From NCBI RefSeq assembly GCF_036786105.1, contig NZ_DAIQRQ010000020.1, positions 1 to 64,000 of the forward strand: 64,000 nucleotides of DNA, given 5' to 3'. Source of the DNA: Ohtaekwangia sp036786105. GTDB lineage: Bacteria > Bacteroidota > Bacteroidia > Cytophagales > Cyclobacteriaceae. Made by a program: the position numbers and the translations under genes. Numbering within the stretch: position 1 is the stretch's first letter; each line of letters begins with the position of its first letter. The notes under the pieces were generated by a model. The model worked only from the letters and a program-made list of their open reading frames with translations. It made no database searches and was not told the DNA's origin. This document shows positions 9,273 to 20,900 of the stretch, piece by piece.

Positions 9273-9688
9273 CACGCTATTCGCTACAGGTTATTCGTTG
9301 ATCGGGGTTCCTTGTTCGTTATTGATTTTTTCCTTGGATCCCGGCTCGAAACAGAATGAAAGCTGGTGTATAATCAACTATCCGGGATTTAATACTGTGA
9401 AATGAATATATAGCATCGGTATATAACTACCGATCTACCAATCGAGTAACGGAAATACAGTTGATATGCTCTGTACTGTCAGCAAACTTTCCCATAGCAC
9501 AAAGCGGAAAATGTATCGTTCACACATAGATAGCATGGTGAATGAAACTTTTCAGGTGTTAAGGCAGTTTATANNNNNNNNNNNNNNNNNNNNNNNNNNN
9601 NNNNNNNNNNNNNNNNNNNNNNNNNNNNNNNNNNNNNNNNNNNNNNNNNNNNNNNNNNNNNNNNNNNNNNNNNCATTCAAGTTAGGGC
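9273..9688. other. Intergenic region containing an assembly gap
   Basis: 416 bp including 100 unknown bases. The first part carries degenerate ATTCGTTGATCGG / GTTATTCG words of the kind seen in other spacers. A plus frame opening at 9466 runs into the gap, has no protein-like features, and is not called. No terminator can be seen for either neighbour, but one could lie in the gap. Confidence 0.5.
9574..9673. other. Assembly gap (100 N)
   Basis: Exactly 100 N, the conventional placeholder for a scaffold gap of unknown size. It lies 15 bp downstream of the cyclase stop codon. Missing sequence here could hide a repeat or small gene. Confidence 0.99.
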
Positions 9689-10777
9689 TCATTTTGCGGA
9701 GAGCTCGTTCACTAATATATATTTTTCTTTTCCCCGCAACTGCACAGAGCCTAACGGGCTGGCTTGGTAATGTTCGGGTAACTGAAGCTCCGACAGCACT
9801 TCACCTGAAACGATCAGCTCTTTCTGAAATTGCTTGCATAACTGCTGAATGCGTGACGTTGTATTCAATACATCGCCCGAATAGGTAATATCACGTTTAA
9901 TGATGCCAACCTCTCCGGCAATTACTTTGCCGCAATGTATACCTGCTTTGAAAGTAGGCACCAGGTTATAACGTTGCCGGTACATATCACCATTTTTCTC
10001 AATATGCTGTTTAATATCGAAGAAGCATCTCACACAGTGATTGTTTTCAATGCCATCGCTATACGTCCAGGCCACTACTACTTCATCGCCAACGTACTGG
10101 TATATTTCGCCTTTGTTCTCTAATATCGGGTAGGTGATATCCGCAAAGAAGTCTTTGAGAAGCTCGTGGTATTTTTCATTTCCCATGGCTTCTGCGATAG
10201 CCGTAGAAGAGTTCAGGTCAAGGAACATGAAAATTCGCGTTTCCTCACGCGGTGTGTTATATAGTCCGCGGATGATCTTCCAGAAAACGCCCTGCCCAAA
10301 TTTATTATTGATCTGCAAGGCAAGTTGTGTGAGAGCAACAACCATCGACCAGAAAAATATATTCTTGGCGCGAGTCGTATCATGCAGAAATTTGTTGAAT
10401 GCCTGCTGCGACACCGGATCAAAAAAAGGTTTACCGGTTCGCAATGGAACAGCTATAAATGCCAGCGTCAGCATGATCGTCGAGATAATCAGTACGTAGG
10501 CGAGCCCGACAGTGATCACGGTATAGCCATAGGGTTTGTCCTGGAATTTAACATTGATATAAAACACCATGAAGCTTCCTCCCAACAATGCACCCATCAA
10601 TGCCGAACCCAGGTGAAAGGCGGTTGACAATAAAAAAGAATATTCTTCCGATGGTCCGTTCGAACTGGCTGAATGCAATACCAGGTAATCGTATACAGAC
10701 ATGCATACAGCCAGTATAAGCCATATCAGTATAATGGTTCTCAATTGTATCCAGCGAATTCTGTTGCTTCTTGTCAT
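9689..10777 (-). CDS. Membrane class III adenylate/guanylate cyclase
   Basis: 362 residues: an N-terminal membrane domain with about four hydrophobic segments (about 12-30, 48-72, 82-110, 138-155), then a class III nucleotidyl cyclase catalytic domain (about 178-350). The first metal Asp is in FMFLDLNSSTA and the second in YQYVGDEVVVAW; the Asn and Arg that stabilise the transition state are in DVLNTTSRIQ. The residue usually Lys for ATP selection aligns to Gln (IYQYVGD) and the paired Asp aligns to Thr (DITYSGD), so substrate choice cannot be assigned. The stop codon falls just inside the sequence after the assembly gap, so the gene is complete. Probably makes a cyclic nucleotide at the inner membrane. 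Confidence 0.85.
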   Translation of the reverse strand: MTRSNRIRWIQLRTIILIWLILAVCMSVYDYLVLHSASSNGPSEEYSFLLSTAFHLGSALMGALLGGSFMVFYINVKFQDKPYGYTVITVGLAYVLIISTIMLTLAFIAVPLRTGKPFFDPVSQQAFNKFLHDTTRAKNIFFWSMVVALTQLALQINNKFGQGVFWKIIRGLYNTPREETRIFMFLDLNSSTAIAEAMGNEKYHELLKDFFADITYPILENKGEIYQYVGDEVVVAWTYSDGIENNHCVRCFFDIKQHIEKNGDMYRQRYNLVPTFKAGIHCGKVIAGEVGIIKRDITYSGDVLNTTSRIQQLCKQFQKELIVSGEVLSELQLPEHYQASPLGSVQLRGKEKYILVNELSAK

Positions 10778-10947
10778 GCGAATAAATTTAAAGTACTGAT
10801 CCTCATAACTCCAAATTAAACCTGTACAGAAGCTGTTGTGATAACATCATGTGCACTGTATTTCATCAACATTAACCGGCTACTGGTCATTTTTGTAGTT
10901 GGAGTATCCGAAAGATGCTATAAATTCATAGCGACAACCCAGAACCA

Positions 10948-13119
10948 ATGGCTATGAAACCATCGTCTATCTCGCGAAGAGATTTCTTCCGACTTTCAGG
11001 TATCTCCGGTGCTGCGCTAATGTTAGGATTTAACGTATCATCGGACGCAGCGGGAAAGATTATTTCCGATCAATTTCCAGATGTAAATAATGTCTCGTTA
11101 AATTCCTGGATCAGCATTGATACTACGGGGCGTGTAACCTTAGTATGTCATCGCGGTGAGATGGGCCAGGGATCGTTTCATTCCGTGCCTCAAATTATTG
11201 CAGAAGAGTTGGAAGTAAACCTGGATCATGTAAACGTGGTGTTTCCCCAAGGTGTGCAACGCCGGTATGCAAGTCTTCTCAGGATACGCGATGGCAGTGT
11301 AACCATACGGGCCTCGTATCAGCAACTGTTGGAGCTGAGTGCCACAGCACGCGAGATGCTGATCACCACCGCAGCCAGGCGATGGAATGTTTTGAACACC
11401 GAGTGCTATGCTGAAGAGGGTAAGGTGATACACCGCACGACAAAACGCACTTATCATTATGGCGAGCTTGTAGAAGAGGCGTCAACATTAACGCCTCCGG
11501 TAGGCGTACCGTTAAAAAACATAAAAGACTACAAAGTTCTGCGAAAGCCGCTCCCCCGGAAAGACACACCAGCCAAATTGAATGGCACGGCCACCTTCGG
11601 GCTTGATAAAAAACTACCCGGTATGCTCTATGCAGTAGTGGAGCGAAGTCCGTGTTATGCCGGTAAAGTAAAAGTTTTTGATGATCGTGAAACGAAAGCT
11701 GTGCCTGGTGTTTTGCATGTCTTCAAAGTGGCACGTATTGTATTGGGTCATCCGCAGGAAGGTGTTGCTGTTGTGGCTACTCACTCGTGGGCCGCTCTGC
11801 AAGGCAGAAAGTTATTGAAGATAGCATGGGATGATGCAGGCTTTGAGAAATATAGTACCGCGCAGCTCTTTGCACAGATGCATGCAGAAGCACAGGTAGC
11901 AGATACAGGTTTACCCGCAGCCGCTGAATTTAATGAAGTATATAAACAGTCAGCTATACAGGTGGAAGCTACCTATGAAACACCCTATCAATCGCATTGT
12001 TGTATGGAGCCTCCCAATTGTATAGCCGATGTAAAAGAAGATTCGTGTACAATATGGGGACCGCTGCAGGATGTGATCTGGATTCAGGAAGAGATCAGTC
12101 AACTCCTTCACCTTCCGGTAACAAAGGTTGATGTAAATATGACTTTTACAGGAGGTGGCTTTGGCAGAAAGGCTTCTCCGGATTATCCGATCGAAGCTGC
12201 ACTGATCTCACAACACATCAAGACACCCGTGCAAGTTATCTGGACGCGCGAAGATGATCTGAATACGGGTCCTTATAGGCCAGGTGCAGTATATGCATGT
12301 CGGGCGGCATTGGATAGTACGGGAAAAATTACAGCACTTGAATCAAGACGTGCAGCACAAGACCTCGGGTGGTGGCAGCCTGCATCCAATAACCCTGCTA
12401 TACGAAATGAATATACACCGGAAGGCTTGTTTCAACCTATCGTAGAATCAATTCCTGTTAAAAGTTTTCCGGCTTTGCCAATACAGGCTCCGATACCGAT
12501 GATGTGGTGGCGGTCGATCTGGCTATCAACCAACGTATTTGCCTATGAAAGCTTTCTGGATGAGTTGGCAATCAAAGCCGGTAAAGATCCGCTCAACTTT
12601 CGCAGGCAGCATATCGCTACACCACGCTATACAGCGATGATTGACACTTTGGAACAATTCAGCAACTGGCGTGACCGGAAAAAGAATGATGGCTGGGGCG
12701 TTGCCTTTGCAGAGGGATACTGGAGCATGGTAGGAGAGGTTGTAAAAGTCAGCAGGAAGGCTGATGGACGATTGAAGATCGATAAAGTTTTTGCTGTGAT
12801 CGACTGCGGCTGGTATGTAAATCCGGAAATAATTCGTGCCCAGGTGGAAGGAAGCATCATTATGGCATTGGGAGCTGCTATAAAACACGCCATTCATTTT
12901 GAAGACGGAAAAGTGGTAGAACACAATCTTGATAAATATAGTCTGCCGCGTATAACCGATACTCCGGAGATAGAAGTATATATTATAAATAACGAAGAAA
13001 GGGCAGGAGGAGTAGGCGAACCTGCACTGCCGCCCTTTGCACCGGCACTAACCAATGCGATTGCCGACCTTACGGGAAAACGGATTCGAAATTTACCTTT
13101 CAATCTTCATGAAATATAG
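10948..13119 (+). CDS. Xanthine dehydrogenase-family molybdopterin subunit (IorB-like)
   Basis: 723 residues. The N-terminus carries a twin-arginine signal (SRRDFFRLSGISGAA), so the protein is exported folded by Tat. The body matches the molybdopterin-binding subunit of the aldehyde oxidase/xanthine dehydrogenase family, isoquinoline 1-oxidoreductase (IorB) type: VTLVCHRGEMGQGSFHSVPQ, CCMEPPNC, the cofactor loop FTGGGFGRKASPDY, and near the end GGVGEPALPPFAPAL, which contains the catalytic Glu. These enzymes hydroxylate N-heterocycles or aldehydes. Normally a 2Fe-2S subunit gene (IorA) is adjacent; none is present here. The start may be the second Met (10954). Neighbours give no substrate clue. 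Confidence 0.88.
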   Translation: MAMKPSSISRRDFFRLSGISGAALMLGFNVSSDAAGKIISDQFPDVNNVSLNSWISIDTTGRVTLVCHRGEMGQGSFHSVPQIIAEELEVNLDHVNVVFPQGVQRRYASLLRIRDGSVTIRASYQQLLELSATAREMLITTAARRWNVLNTECYAEEGKVIHRTTKRTYHYGELVEEASTLTPPVGVPLKNIKDYKVLRKPLPRKDTPAKLNGTATFGLDKKLPGMLYAVVERSPCYAGKVKVFDDRETKAVPGVLHVFKVARIVLGHPQEGVAVVATHSWAALQGRKLLKIAWDDAGFEKYSTAQLFAQMHAEAQVADTGLPAAAEFNEVYKQSAIQVEATYETPYQSHCCMEPPNCIADVKEDSCTIWGPLQDVIWIQEEISQLLHLPVTKVDVNMTFTGGGFGRKASPDYPIEAALISQHIKTPVQVIWTREDDLNTGPYRPGAVYACRAALDSTGKITALESRRAAQDLGWWQPASNNPAIRNEYTPEGLFQPIVESIPVKSFPALPIQAPIPMMWWRSIWLSTNVFAYESFLDELAIKAGKDPLNFRRQHIATPRYTAMIDTLEQFSNWRDRKKNDGWGVAFAEGYWSMVGEVVKVSRKADGRLKIDKVFAVIDCGWYVNPEIIRAQVEGSIIMALGAAIKHAIHFEDGKVVEHNLDKYSLPRITDTPEIEVYIINNEERAGGVGEPALPPFAPALTNAIADLTGKRIRNLPFNLHEI

Positions 13120-13189
13120 CACTTCACAAGACAGCGCTAAGCCACCCGTACTACGGGAATAAAAAAGGATATCGTTAAAGTACAGATCG

Positions 13190-14245
13190 CTAAATCGATT
13201 GGCCGGACTCAGAATTGAAGTCAATCTTTTTGATCAGCTTATCATCGCTAAAGTAATAGGCCTCATACGAATGGCTGTTGATACTAAATACTTCTTCAAT
13301 GCGTACGTGGTTGGCATTGCCCTGCTGGGAAGCTATATATTGTTGCTGGTCAGACGACAGATCTGAAAGTGGAATTTCCTGTTCATATTCAAAACCTCCA
13401 TCATACTCCAGCTCGATTGAGATGTTGGCCTGCTGCCATTGCAGCTGAGATTCTATACCTCCTGCAATTGGTGAGAACGAAAGGTTAACATTGTTCTGGG
13501 AAAGAATCTGACTTCCGGATTGGCTTAGCATTACTATACCTGAGAGTACCATCGATGCATAGCCCGCTTTTCTGAAAATATTTTCACTGATCCAGGTTAA
13601 TCCCCATTTCATAAACCAGGATGATATCAGACCGCCCAATGCTACAATAATTCCCAATACAAGTACTTTGCCCGTCATGAGTCCGAAGGAAGCATAGAGC
13701 ACAACCTTGATGACATGTAGTATCATTTCATTGGCAGCGCGTGTGGCTACAATCTCTTCTTTGCCAAGACCATGGCGCAAATAAAACCGATTGAACAAAA
13801 GTCCTACCGCACCGGTAAGCCCGGAAAGAAATCCTGCGAGAAAACCAATAACCAGCAATGACGAAGTTGAAGACTTTTGTACAGCCTCTGCGTTTTTTTT
13901 CTTCTTAAAGAGTAAAGGAAGATTTCCTGCCAGAAATATACCCATTATAATTTCAAGGTATAAGGGGTTGGCAAAACGTAAAAGCCAGGCGCCTATAAAT
14001 ACGGCCGGTATAGCCGTGGGCACAAACCAACGCACTATATCCCAGCGGATTCTATTGCGAAAAACAACAATACGCGATGCCGATGACGATACTGTACCCA
14101 TGGAGAGCGCAGCAGGCACCTGTGTAACCGGAAGCACAGCGCCCAACACGGGCATCATTAAAAGCCCTGCACCACCACCACAAACAGCACTCAAACAAAA
14201 TGCAACGAATGCACAAAGAAATAATACAATACCGGAAGCAATCAT
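13190..14245 (-). CDS. TauE/SafE family permease with C-terminal extension
   Basis: 351 residues. The first ~245 residues are a TauE/SafE-type membrane protein with about eight hydrophobic helices in two related halves, each starting with a Gly-rich turn (LSAVCGGGAGLLMMP near 20-34; FLAGFLSGLTGAVGLLF near 135). Family members export or take up sulfite, sulfonates or other organic anions. The last ~100 residues are polar and non-membrane (from about IESQLQWQQANISIELEYDG) and are not part of the family core. The gene converges on the molybdopterin enzyme (70 bp between stops). The substrate is unknown. Confidence 0.82.
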   Translation of the reverse strand: MIASGIVLFLCAFVAFCLSAVCGGGAGLLMMPVLGAVLPVTQVPAALSMGTVSSSASRIVVFRNRIRWDIVRWFVPTAIPAVFIGAWLLRFANPLYLEIIMGIFLAGNLPLLFKKKKNAEAVQKSSTSSLLVIGFLAGFLSGLTGAVGLLFNRFYLRHGLGKEEIVATRAANEMILHVIKVVLYASFGLMTGKVLVLGIIVALGGLISSWFMKWGLTWISENIFRKAGYASMVLSGIVMLSQSGSQILSQNNVNLSFSPIAGGIESQLQWQQANISIELEYDGGFEYEQEIPLSDLSSDQQQYIASQQGNANHVRIEEVFSINSHSYEAYYFSDDKLIKKIDFNSESGQSI

Positions 14246-14916
14246 GGCAACAAGAACGAAGGCGATTCTGAATATATTCTGAAGAGGCTGCAGGCTGCTG
14301 GTTACAAGCTGCTGGCAAGATGTTTATACTTCAACTATATCATTCGTTGATCCATGTCGCTGTTGGTATCTTGCAAAAAGTCTAGTTGCACAAGGTATGT
14401 GATTCTTTGAGAGATTTTGTATTCGGAAATATGTCATAAGTTAATCGCTGATAAGCCCCTTCCGGATAACAGATAACGAATAACGTTCCTGGCTTTGAAC
14501 ATCCGCAGTCATTTAGTAAATTGATCTAAGCAATATGAAAGATTATTGTAGAATGAAGATATAGGTATAAACTTATATGTTTATATTCTTATTAAGTGAG
14601 TAACTATCTCTACATCATTTCGGTTGCGATTGTGATTTAGAAATTTTTCAATACAACTACTGAACGTAAGATTCGCATATCATTTTAAAAGATAGCAGGT
14701 TAAGTACCTATTAATTTTGTATTACAAATTTTGCAGGATATACAGGTATCAACATTGTTTTTAAGTAACTGTTTTTCGTAAGCTGAGAATTACCGTGTTG
14801 CCGTTCGCTTCCATTCTGCTCTACCCGGCGAACGTTACAGTGCTGCGATGTCGGAATTATCATTGGCTGAATTGTAAGTAGTCTGTTCCTGCACGTTTGA
14901 AAAAACAACCCCAACC
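14246..14916. other. Long AT-rich spacer upstream of the T9SS adhesin
   Basis: 671 bp between divergent genes. It holds a GC-rich imperfect repeat of GCTGCAGGCTGCTGG type near 14285-14315, degenerate GATAACG words near 14455-14495, and an exact -7 element at 14712-14719. Minus-strand frames overlapping the adhesin start are shadows. No RNA gene is recognised. Confidence 0.5.
14712..14719 (+). promoter_or_regulatory. Candidate -7 element TAATTTTG for adhesin operon
   Basis: Exact TAnnTTTG match about 200 bp before the adhesin ATG, implying a 5' leader of roughly 190 nt. No clear TTG at -33. Confidence 0.4.
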
Positions 14917-17900
14917 ATGAGTAGATCATCCGGTATCAGACTTCTATTGTCTTTTACATTCGTAGTGGCATGGTTCATACCCACGTCACGAGTCCACGCA
15001 CAATGCCAGGGGCTTCCACCGGTTGCTGCACTCGGCAGTAACAAATTCCCGGTAGGGCTTTGTGCTCCGGTCAATGCCAACGTAACCTACGCCGTAACAT
15101 TCACTTCACCTGTACCCGCCGGTACATTAGAGCTGGTGTATGATTGGGGCGATGGCACTGCCGCTGAAGTTATACCGCTCACTACAGGCGACACAAAATA
15201 TCAGGCTGCCCGCACGCATAGTTTTCCGGTAAACAGCGATTGCGAATATCCGGTGGTAATTACCATACGATACAATGGGAAATACTGTACTACTACACGA
15301 CAGCTACAGAAAATTGCTTCCTGGCGCACCGATAATTTTAATGGTGGAAATATTGGCCTGGTATCACCGGTGAATGGACTCACTGAACATTACGTTTGTG
15401 AAGGTCAGGACATTGATGTTGTATTTGATGATGAGACTCAATGGAACTGCAATGCGCAGTATATTCAAACGCCTCCTAATCCGATTGAATCTCCCAACAT
15501 CGAAAACCGCTGGCAACAAATCATCTACAACACAGGTATTGCCAGTGGCAAGATACCGAATGTGAAAGTGAATGGCGTTGCCGTGACGGGTGCCGGTGGT
15601 GCAGACATCATCTCAAACTATAACGATCCGCGCGGCATTGCATACATGGCAAGTCCGGTATATATAGAAGACGCGCGCAGAAGACCTTCATTGCAGATTA
15701 CAGCACCCGGTGGTTTTGGTGCAGGCTTTCCTAAAGCAGGCGATGTATTTGCCATTACGCTTCGTTACTGGAACTTCTGTAATCCATACGATGATCCGAA
15801 TATACCCGGCCCTCCGGCCGATCTTGCCAATGGCGATAATGCCCCGATCGTTCGTACATCCTATATTAAGATTGTTGCACCGCCAGTAGCACCCACAGTT
15901 GCCAGTCAAACCGTTTGTAATGGCACAACACCTACTGCATTTACAGTAAGCAATGTACCGGTAGCAAACATGGTTCGATGGTATACGAATATACCGAACC
16001 CTGATCGTCCCGGTAATTTAATTGCCACTGGTAAAACACTCGCGGTTACTGCACATCCGGACTGGAAAGGTAATACTGTTGCAGGCGCGCTTAAAGTATG
16101 GGCAAGCCATCAGGCCACTACTGGCGGTACAACAAATTGCGAGAGCCCGAAAACATTGGCGGTACGCACTATTCGCGAAGCATTGGTTGTTCCGGATGCG
16201 ATTACTCCTGTTCCTACAGAAGTTTGCAATAACAGTACATTGGTTATTACACTCCCTTCGCCTCCGGCAGAAAATTTCGGTGGTGCAACAGCTTATACAT
16301 GGACTGGCTCTACGGGTGTTAAACTCACATCGAGCAACAGTTCTTCGGCAACATTTGCCATCGGCATAACAAACTTTGGTACGGCACTATATATTGATCG
16401 CACCATAACGGTCAGCCGGCAATATACTACTGCACCAACCTGTGCCGGCACCAGAATATATAACATTCGCATTTATAAACCGGCTGTTGCCGGAAACCTG
16501 TCTGCAGCAGCTGATGTGTGTGAAACCACCGCGGTTAATCCCATCACGTTAACAGGCTATACCGGCAATATTGTGCGATGGGAAGTAAAAAAAGATGCTG
16601 GAAGTTTCAACACCTACACCGGTTCGTCATCAGGCGCAACCATTACACCCGGCATTTTACCTGCTGGCCGCTATACATTTCGGGCGATAGTAAAGAATGG
16701 CGGATGTAATGAAGTGTACAGCAATGAAGAAAACGTTGAAGTTTTTGCAGCGCCGGCGAAAGCCGATGCAGGGAACGATCAGTTCATCTGTACCTCGCTA
16801 AGCTCCGCGGCCATGAACGCCAGCAACCCGGCTCCGGGTATAGGAACATGGACCTATGTATCGAGTATACCTGCCGGGCTTCCGCCTCCCGTATTTACAA
16901 CCAACGCACACGACCCCAATACATCGATCGCTGTATCGGCTGCCAATGCCGGAGCTTATCGCATGCGCTGGACAGTAACGAACGGACTATGTTCAAGCAC
17001 AGATGATGTTATTATTGACTTTGGAACAACACCTTCGGATGCACATGCCGGTGATGATAAAGCAGTGTGTGGGTCAGAAACAACGCTGGAAGGCAATGTG
17101 CCTGCAGTTGGTCTGGGCACCTGGACTGTTGTGAGTGGCCCCAACGGATGTGCTGGCGATGCCTGTGGCATTATTATACTCGATCCTTCCTCACCGTCAT
17201 CGTCTGTGAAACTGGCCGGTACACCGGTTATATATGGCAGCTATATATTTCGCTGGTCTATCGCCAGTGGGGGAAATAATTGTTTTCAGAAATCAGACGA
17301 TGTAACCATCCGGTTTGAAGAACCTGTTCAGGTGAAGGCTTCGGATATATATGATATCTGCCTGGATGTAAATGCACTGAACCCGATACCCTTAACCGGT
17401 ACGGTAACGGGGCCCTTTCAGCAGGTTACGTGGACTAATGTATCCGGCAAGGGAACCGTAACTGCTACGACTGTGAAAGGTTCAGGTATATATACCGCCG
17501 AAGCTTCCTATGTACCTACAGCCGAGGATTACAACAGTGGCATACCCATACAGGTAAAGCTCGTGGCCGATGCAAATGCAGCCAGTATATGTTCTACTGC
17601 AGAACAACTCGTAACCATTACGTTTGATCGCAAACCAGTAGCCAATGCAGGAACTGATCTGACGCATGTATGCGATAACGCAATAAAACTGAATGCTGCG
17701 CCGCCGGTATACGGTGCTGTGGGTACATGGACAACAACACAGCCCGGTGTTACATTTGATAATCCCAAAGATCCTTTTACCACCGTGCGGAATCTGCCAG
17801 CCGCACCCAGCCAAACCGTGGTAACGTGGACGTTAACCAGTGCCAGCGGTAAATGTGTATCAGCACCGTCATCCATCACGCTCACCCGTGTGGATGTACC

Positions 17901-20900
17901 ACCGGTAATCAATCTAACTGCGACAACATGCGAAGTGGGTAACAACACAACCAATATCGTATTGACAACCTACGAAAATGCTATCACTTCGTTGCAAGCA
18001 AATGCGCGTGAAATCACCTGGTATAGAGATGCCGCACCTCCGGCAGGTATACCAGTGGCTGATCCTGCCGTAGCACAGACGAATGTTGCCAATGGCCAGG
18101 TATATATAGCACGGGTTCGTGAAATCAGCACAACGTGTACCAGCGATGCGAAGCTCACTATTAACGTTCGTCCGTTGCCACGTGTTATGAATAGCCTGAC
18201 AACGCTCTGCGAAGATACTCCGGGGAGTCATACAGTATTCGGTATAAATTTGAATGACGCCCGCTACACCAGTGCCATAACACAAGAACCGAATGTTACG
18301 ATAACGTGGTTTAACAGCGAAACCGATGCGTTCAACAACACATCACCTATAACAGCGCCGATCACCGTTTTTAATTCCAGAGATGTATATGCGCGTGTTA
18401 CTTATCGTGACACACCTTCGTGCACAGCGATCGGCAAATTATCGATCCTGATAAATTCCAGTCCGGCGATTACAACCATCTATGGCCGCGAGGCTGTTTG
18501 CCAGACATCACCATTATCGCAGGTGGAGATATACCAGGTGCCCCCGATTCCGGGAGCGAAGTATTACTGGGAAGTGCCGGGCCAGTTCACCGTTTTTGGA
18601 GGCGGCCAGGAAAATGATTTCTACGTGATGTTGCAATTTCCGAATATATATACGGGCAAGATCAAAGTAAGGGCAGCACTTAACGGTTGCAGTGGGTCTA
18701 CCGTGGAAAAGGAAATTAAAGTACTATCAGCTCCTGTGAAACCTGTTATTACGGGGGCTGGTATAGCTTGTGAAAATAGCGGAGCCGTTGCCTTTCGTGT
18801 GTCTCCTGATAATTATCCGACCTCTACGTATAACTGGGAAATCCGAAGAACATCTGATAACAGCCCGGGCGGTGCTGATATTGTAGAAGGCCAGTCAACC
18901 GGAAACATACTGGTAAATTTCCAGAAGGAAGATGTGATACTTACCGTTCGCGAGAACAATACATTCTGTGTAAGTCCGGATGCAACCAAAGTAGTAAACG
19001 TGGTTCCCGTACCGAAAGCCGGTCTGAGTATAGAAAAAGAGATTACGTGTTTTCAGCAGAAAGATGGTGCTATACGCGCCACAGTTACCGGAGGCACAAC
19101 ACCTTACATGGCCTATACATTGCTGCAAACCGGAGCAACGGATGCCAATAACGATGGTATATTTGAAAACCTCGGCCAGGGCAGTTATACTGTTAAGGTA
19201 AAAGATAGCAACGGTTGTGAAGCTACTTCCAACGTACAGGTATTAACACAGCCCGATCAGGTTTCCATTACCAGTGTAAAAGTACTGACGGATGGCAACG
19301 GCTTCAACGTAAGTTGCAAGGATGCCAGCGATGGTGAAATCACCGTTTCTTTTTCGGGTGGAAACAGCAATGCCGACTATACGGCTATATTAACCAAAGC
19401 GGGCAGCACAACACCCGTAAACCTGAATGGCAGAAATAACATCACCTTCAGTAACTTATCCGCGGGCACCTACACCGTTACCGTTCAGGATTCAAAAGGC
19501 TGTATGTCATTGCCTGTAAATGCTTTCCTGATAAATCCTCCTGTATTTTATAGCGGCATGATCGGGACAAGCCAGAATGTATGCTCTGGCGCAGATGCTG
19601 CTATAATAAACGAACTGGCTCCTGCATCCGGTGGTACAGGAAACTATACATACGAGTGGCAGGAATCGCTCACTGGCAATGTAAACAACGATGCAGACTG
19701 GGTGACGATAGAAGGAGCAACCGGTACATCGTATGATCCTCCTGCATTAACCGTTACCAAACATTATCGGAGACTGGTGCGGAGCATATCCATGTTGCAT
19801 GGCACACCTTCATCGTGCGAAGTAAAAGGGAAGACTGATAAAGTAACGATCACTGTTAATCCTATACCAACGGTATCGTTCCAGGCAGCTACCGCACAAG
19901 TATGTTATGGTGATCCACTGCTGTTAACGCTCAATCTTACCACTGGCACTGCTCCCATAGAGTATGAATATACTTCTGCCTTAACCGGCACATCGGTGAA
20001 ACGCCAGGGTGGCAAGAATACCATCATCACCATCGCCGATTTTAAGGAAGACGATACCTATAGTATCATCAGCGTAACCGATGCCAATGGTTGCCAGGTA
20101 AAACAATTACCTGCACCGGTATCGGTAAAATCTATCAAGGTAAATCCTGATTTTACTGTGGTTGGCACAGGCGCACAGTGCGATGGCAGCGACTTTATAT
20201 TTACCTGGACAGTGGAGAAAGACATCGATTATCGATGGGAGTGGAGCGATGGAACCATCACAGAATTTAAATCAGGAGCTATACCGGTGGGCTTGCAACA
20301 AACACAGCATCGTTTCCCGGCGGGTTCCAACGAAGAATCCGCTATATATTCGGTAAAGTTGTTTGCCAGGCATCCGGCCTGCATGGAAAAATATACCAGT
20401 CACGATGTAACCGTATTTCCTTCCATTGCGCTTAACGTTACTGCCAGCGAAAGCTCGTTGTGCAGCGGTGAAACGATAACGTTCTACGATAACTCATCAG
20501 GTATAGATAAAGGTACATGGTATTACCGCGAGCTCGGCTCAGCAGCACGGTTAGGCGAAAAGCAGAAGCAGCGCATGATAAGCTATAATCTGGCCAATAT
20601 AACCAGCAAAGATATTGTTACCTATGAAGTGGTATATGAGGCTTCAAACAATGAAGGGTGTAAAGCAATATATAAAAAGCAGGTACCGGTATATCGTGGC
20701 ACCGTGGTAGACTTTGAGGTCGGCCCGATCGTACGATTAAAGGGCGATGTATTCGGCATTACGTTTACCAACACCAGCCCTTCAATAGAACCACAATACT
20801 TCGATTATACCTGGGACTTCGGACCACAGTCAAATGCCGTGACCAACACTACCACGTATTGCGAGGTACAATACTATACACCCGGCGACAAAAATGTTAC

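Noticed and set aside
9466..9573. Plus-strand frame running into the first assembly gap
   Set aside because: No protein-like features, start is arbitrary and the codons before the gap do not look coding; the gap prevents any test.
14835..15080. Minus-strand frames over the start of the adhesin gene
   Set aside because: Shadows of the adhesin reading frame; no independent support.
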